Of a stretch of 7,473 nucleotides of DNA, positions 6,352 to 7,473 are shown in pieces. The stretch lies in assembly GCA_036480335.1 (NCBI GenBank), contig JAZGGH010000049.1:1-7473 (forward strand), given 5' to 3'. Position 1 is the stretch's first letter, and every line of letters starts with the position of its first letter. Position numbers and translations under genes: made by a program. The notes beneath the pieces were generated by a model that saw only the letters and a program-made list of their open reading frames with translations, ran no database searches and had not been told where the DNA came from. The DNA comes from JAZGER01 sp036480335 (GTDB lineage: Bacteria; Pseudomonadota; Gammaproteobacteria; DSM-19610).

Positions 6352-7473
6352 GACAATTCACGCTGTATCTCCTGACAAATCTTTTGATAGTCTTTTTTAC
6401 CATTAGGTAAGCAAGGCATTTTTTTCATATAAAGATAATAAAATGGCCGCATATAGTGAGGTAAATTATTTTTGACGTGAGTCTGTATTAACTTCCTGTC
6501 CTCTTGTTCTGCCTCGATAACTGCCGCAACACGAGTACCGCTAACCGGATCAGGAATCCCAACTACCGCAGAAGTAATAATACCCGGCACATCATTTAAC
6601 ACACGCTCTATCTCTGCAGGTTCTATTCTATAACCTGAACTTTTTATCATGCGATCCAAACGACCGAGATATTCATACTCCTGATTCGCATTGATAGAAA
6701 CCTTGTCCCCGGTATGAAACCAGCCTTGCGCATCAGCTGCCGGTTCGCAGTGTCCGTCTTTCCAGTAGCCTGACATCAGACATGGCCCTTTTACTAACAA
6801 TTCTCCGTTCTCGGGATCAATGCGCAGTTCAGCCTCACAGGCCGGGTAGCCAACCGGAATCTCTTTTCCACCAATAAAATATTGCCTGTTAACAGACCAG
6901 TATAAACAGACGTTGGTTTCAGTCGGACCAAATAAATTATAAAACGCAGTTTCCGGTAATAAACCCGTCAAGCGCTGAAGTATAGCGGCGGGAAATACTT
7001 CTCCGGCGAACAGAATTATTTTTAGATGCGGCAATGATTTCTTATCCAGCCCACCTTTCAAAGTTATAAAGACGAGTATGGATGGTACTGTGTACCAAAG
7101 GTTAATCCTGTTCTGATCCAGCCAGTCTGTTAGCCTGGAAGGCGATAATTTCAAAGCATCCGGGATAAAGACTGTTGTTGCACCAGCCGACGGCACAGCA
7201 AATACATCAAATAACGACAGATCAAAATGAAAGGGTGAAAGGCTTGCTGCGTATTCTCCACCGTTCAGGTTAAAAGTTTTTATGCTCCAGGCAACAAAGG
7301 CAGCGACGGCACGCTGCGATATGACAACACCTTTTGGATTACCGGTCGAACCTGACGTATACAGAATAGCCGCTGGATTATCTGGTGCATTGATAATTTG
7401 GCAGTCATCCCCTGACTCCGATACCGGGTAATCAGTAAACTTTACAGCCAGGATACCAGCCTCACCGACCCAT
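6348..7473 (-). CDS. Stand-alone L-prolyl-AMP ligase (PltF/PigI-like adenylation enzyme), N-terminus cut by right edge
   Basis: 374 C-terminal residues are visible; about 130 N-terminal residues should lie beyond 7473. An internal GTG at 7196 is not the start, because the frame continues with core motifs. Counting from the first visible residue, the adenylation motifs are LYTSGSTGNPKGV (37-49), SPFHFDLSLFDVF (79-91), NLFGPTE (179-185), GWFHTGD, GRLDRMIKSSGYRIEPAEIE and, near the end, NGKKD with the catalytic K359. Aligned by hand to GrsA, the pocket residues are D84, L85, F88, Y127, L154, A156, L180, V188, C189 and K359. DLFYLALVCK is, from memory, the code of PltF-type ligases for L-proline. 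The enzyme would load proline onto a separate carrier protein, which is not in the window. It is followed with a 4-base overlap by the prolyl-dehydrogenase homologue, its natural partner. Confidence 0.87.
   Translation of the reverse strand, partial: WVGEAGILAVKFTDYPVSESGDDCQIINAPDNPAAILYTSGSTGNPKGVVISQRAVAAFVAWSIKTFNLNGGEYAASLSPFHFDLSLFDVFAVPSAGATTVFIPDALKLSPSRLTDWLDQNRINLWYTVPSILVFITLKGGLDKKSLPHLKIILFAGEVFPAAILQRLTGLLPETAFYNLFGPTETNVCLYWSVNRQYFIGGKEIPVGYPACEAELRIDPENGELLVKGPCLMSGYWKDGHCEPAADAQGWFHTGDKVSINANQEYEYLGRLDRMIKSSGYRIEPAEIERVLNDVPGIITSAVVGIPDPVSGTRVAAVIEAEQEDRKLIQTHVKNNLPHYMRPFYYLYMKKMPCLPNGKKDYQKICQEIQRELS

Noticed and set aside
6348..7196. A short adenylation protein starting at the GTG at 7196
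   Set aside because: The frame stays open to the window edge and encodes essential core motifs such as YTSGSTGNPKG upstream, so the gene is simply cut by the edge.
5251..7473. Fatty-acid degradation pair (acyl-CoA synthetase plus acyl-CoA dehydrogenase)
   Set aside because: The ligase pocket, the PigA-like segments and the displaced catalytic Glu point to prolyl activation and oxidation instead.
1..7473. CRISPR array, tRNA or rRNA genes, intact insertion sequence
   Set aside because: No regularly spaced repeats, cloverleaf-forming sequence, rRNA-like stretch or transposase frame is seen on either strand.

Overview
The window looks like part of a secondary-metabolite gene cluster from a Gram-negative bacterium, most likely a (gamma)proteobacterium. 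It has moderate GC, an outer-membrane MipA/OmpV-type protein, and polyketide genes of the aryl-polyene (APE) type. I cannot assign a genus from sequence alone. Seven protein genes are supported, two of them cut by the window edges.

Layout. Positions 1-275 (minus) hold the N-terminal part of an SDR/FabG-like ketoreductase. A 418-base divergent intergenic region (276-693) follows, with candidate promoters in both directions and a few short inverted repeats. A tightly packed plus-strand operon (694-4327) then encodes a ketosynthase with an intact Cys-His-His triad, a half-length ketosynthase-like partner without the active-site Cys (APE chain-length-factor type), a hotdog dehydratase-like protein, and a flavin-dependent halogenase-like protein with WxWxIP and FxxPxxSxG motifs. 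It converges, with only 10 bases between stop codons, on a minus-strand operon read from the right edge. That operon encodes an amino-acid:AMP ligase (N-terminus outside the window), an acyl-CoA-dehydrogenase-fold enzyme, and a MipA/OmpV-like outer-membrane protein.

How the genes may work together. The binding-pocket residues of the ligase read D-L-F-Y-L-A-L-V-C-K, which as I recall it is the code of PltF-type prolyl-AMP ligases. The dehydrogenase resembles PigA/PltE prolyl-carrier-protein dehydrogenases in motif and in the placement of its catalytic glutamate. Together they would make a pyrrole-2-carboxyl starter on a carrier protein. The plus-strand ketosynthase pair, dehydratase and SDR ketoreductase would extend an acyl chain into a polyene, and the halogenase could halogenate the pyrrole or the chain. 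The inferred product is a pyrrole-capped, possibly halogenated, APE-like polyene. I know of no described bacterial pathway that joins a proline-derived pyrrole starter to an APE-type ketosynthase/chain-length-factor pair. No carrier protein, phosphopantetheinyl transferase, thioesterase or lipid acyltransferase is visible here, so the pathway is incomplete in this window.
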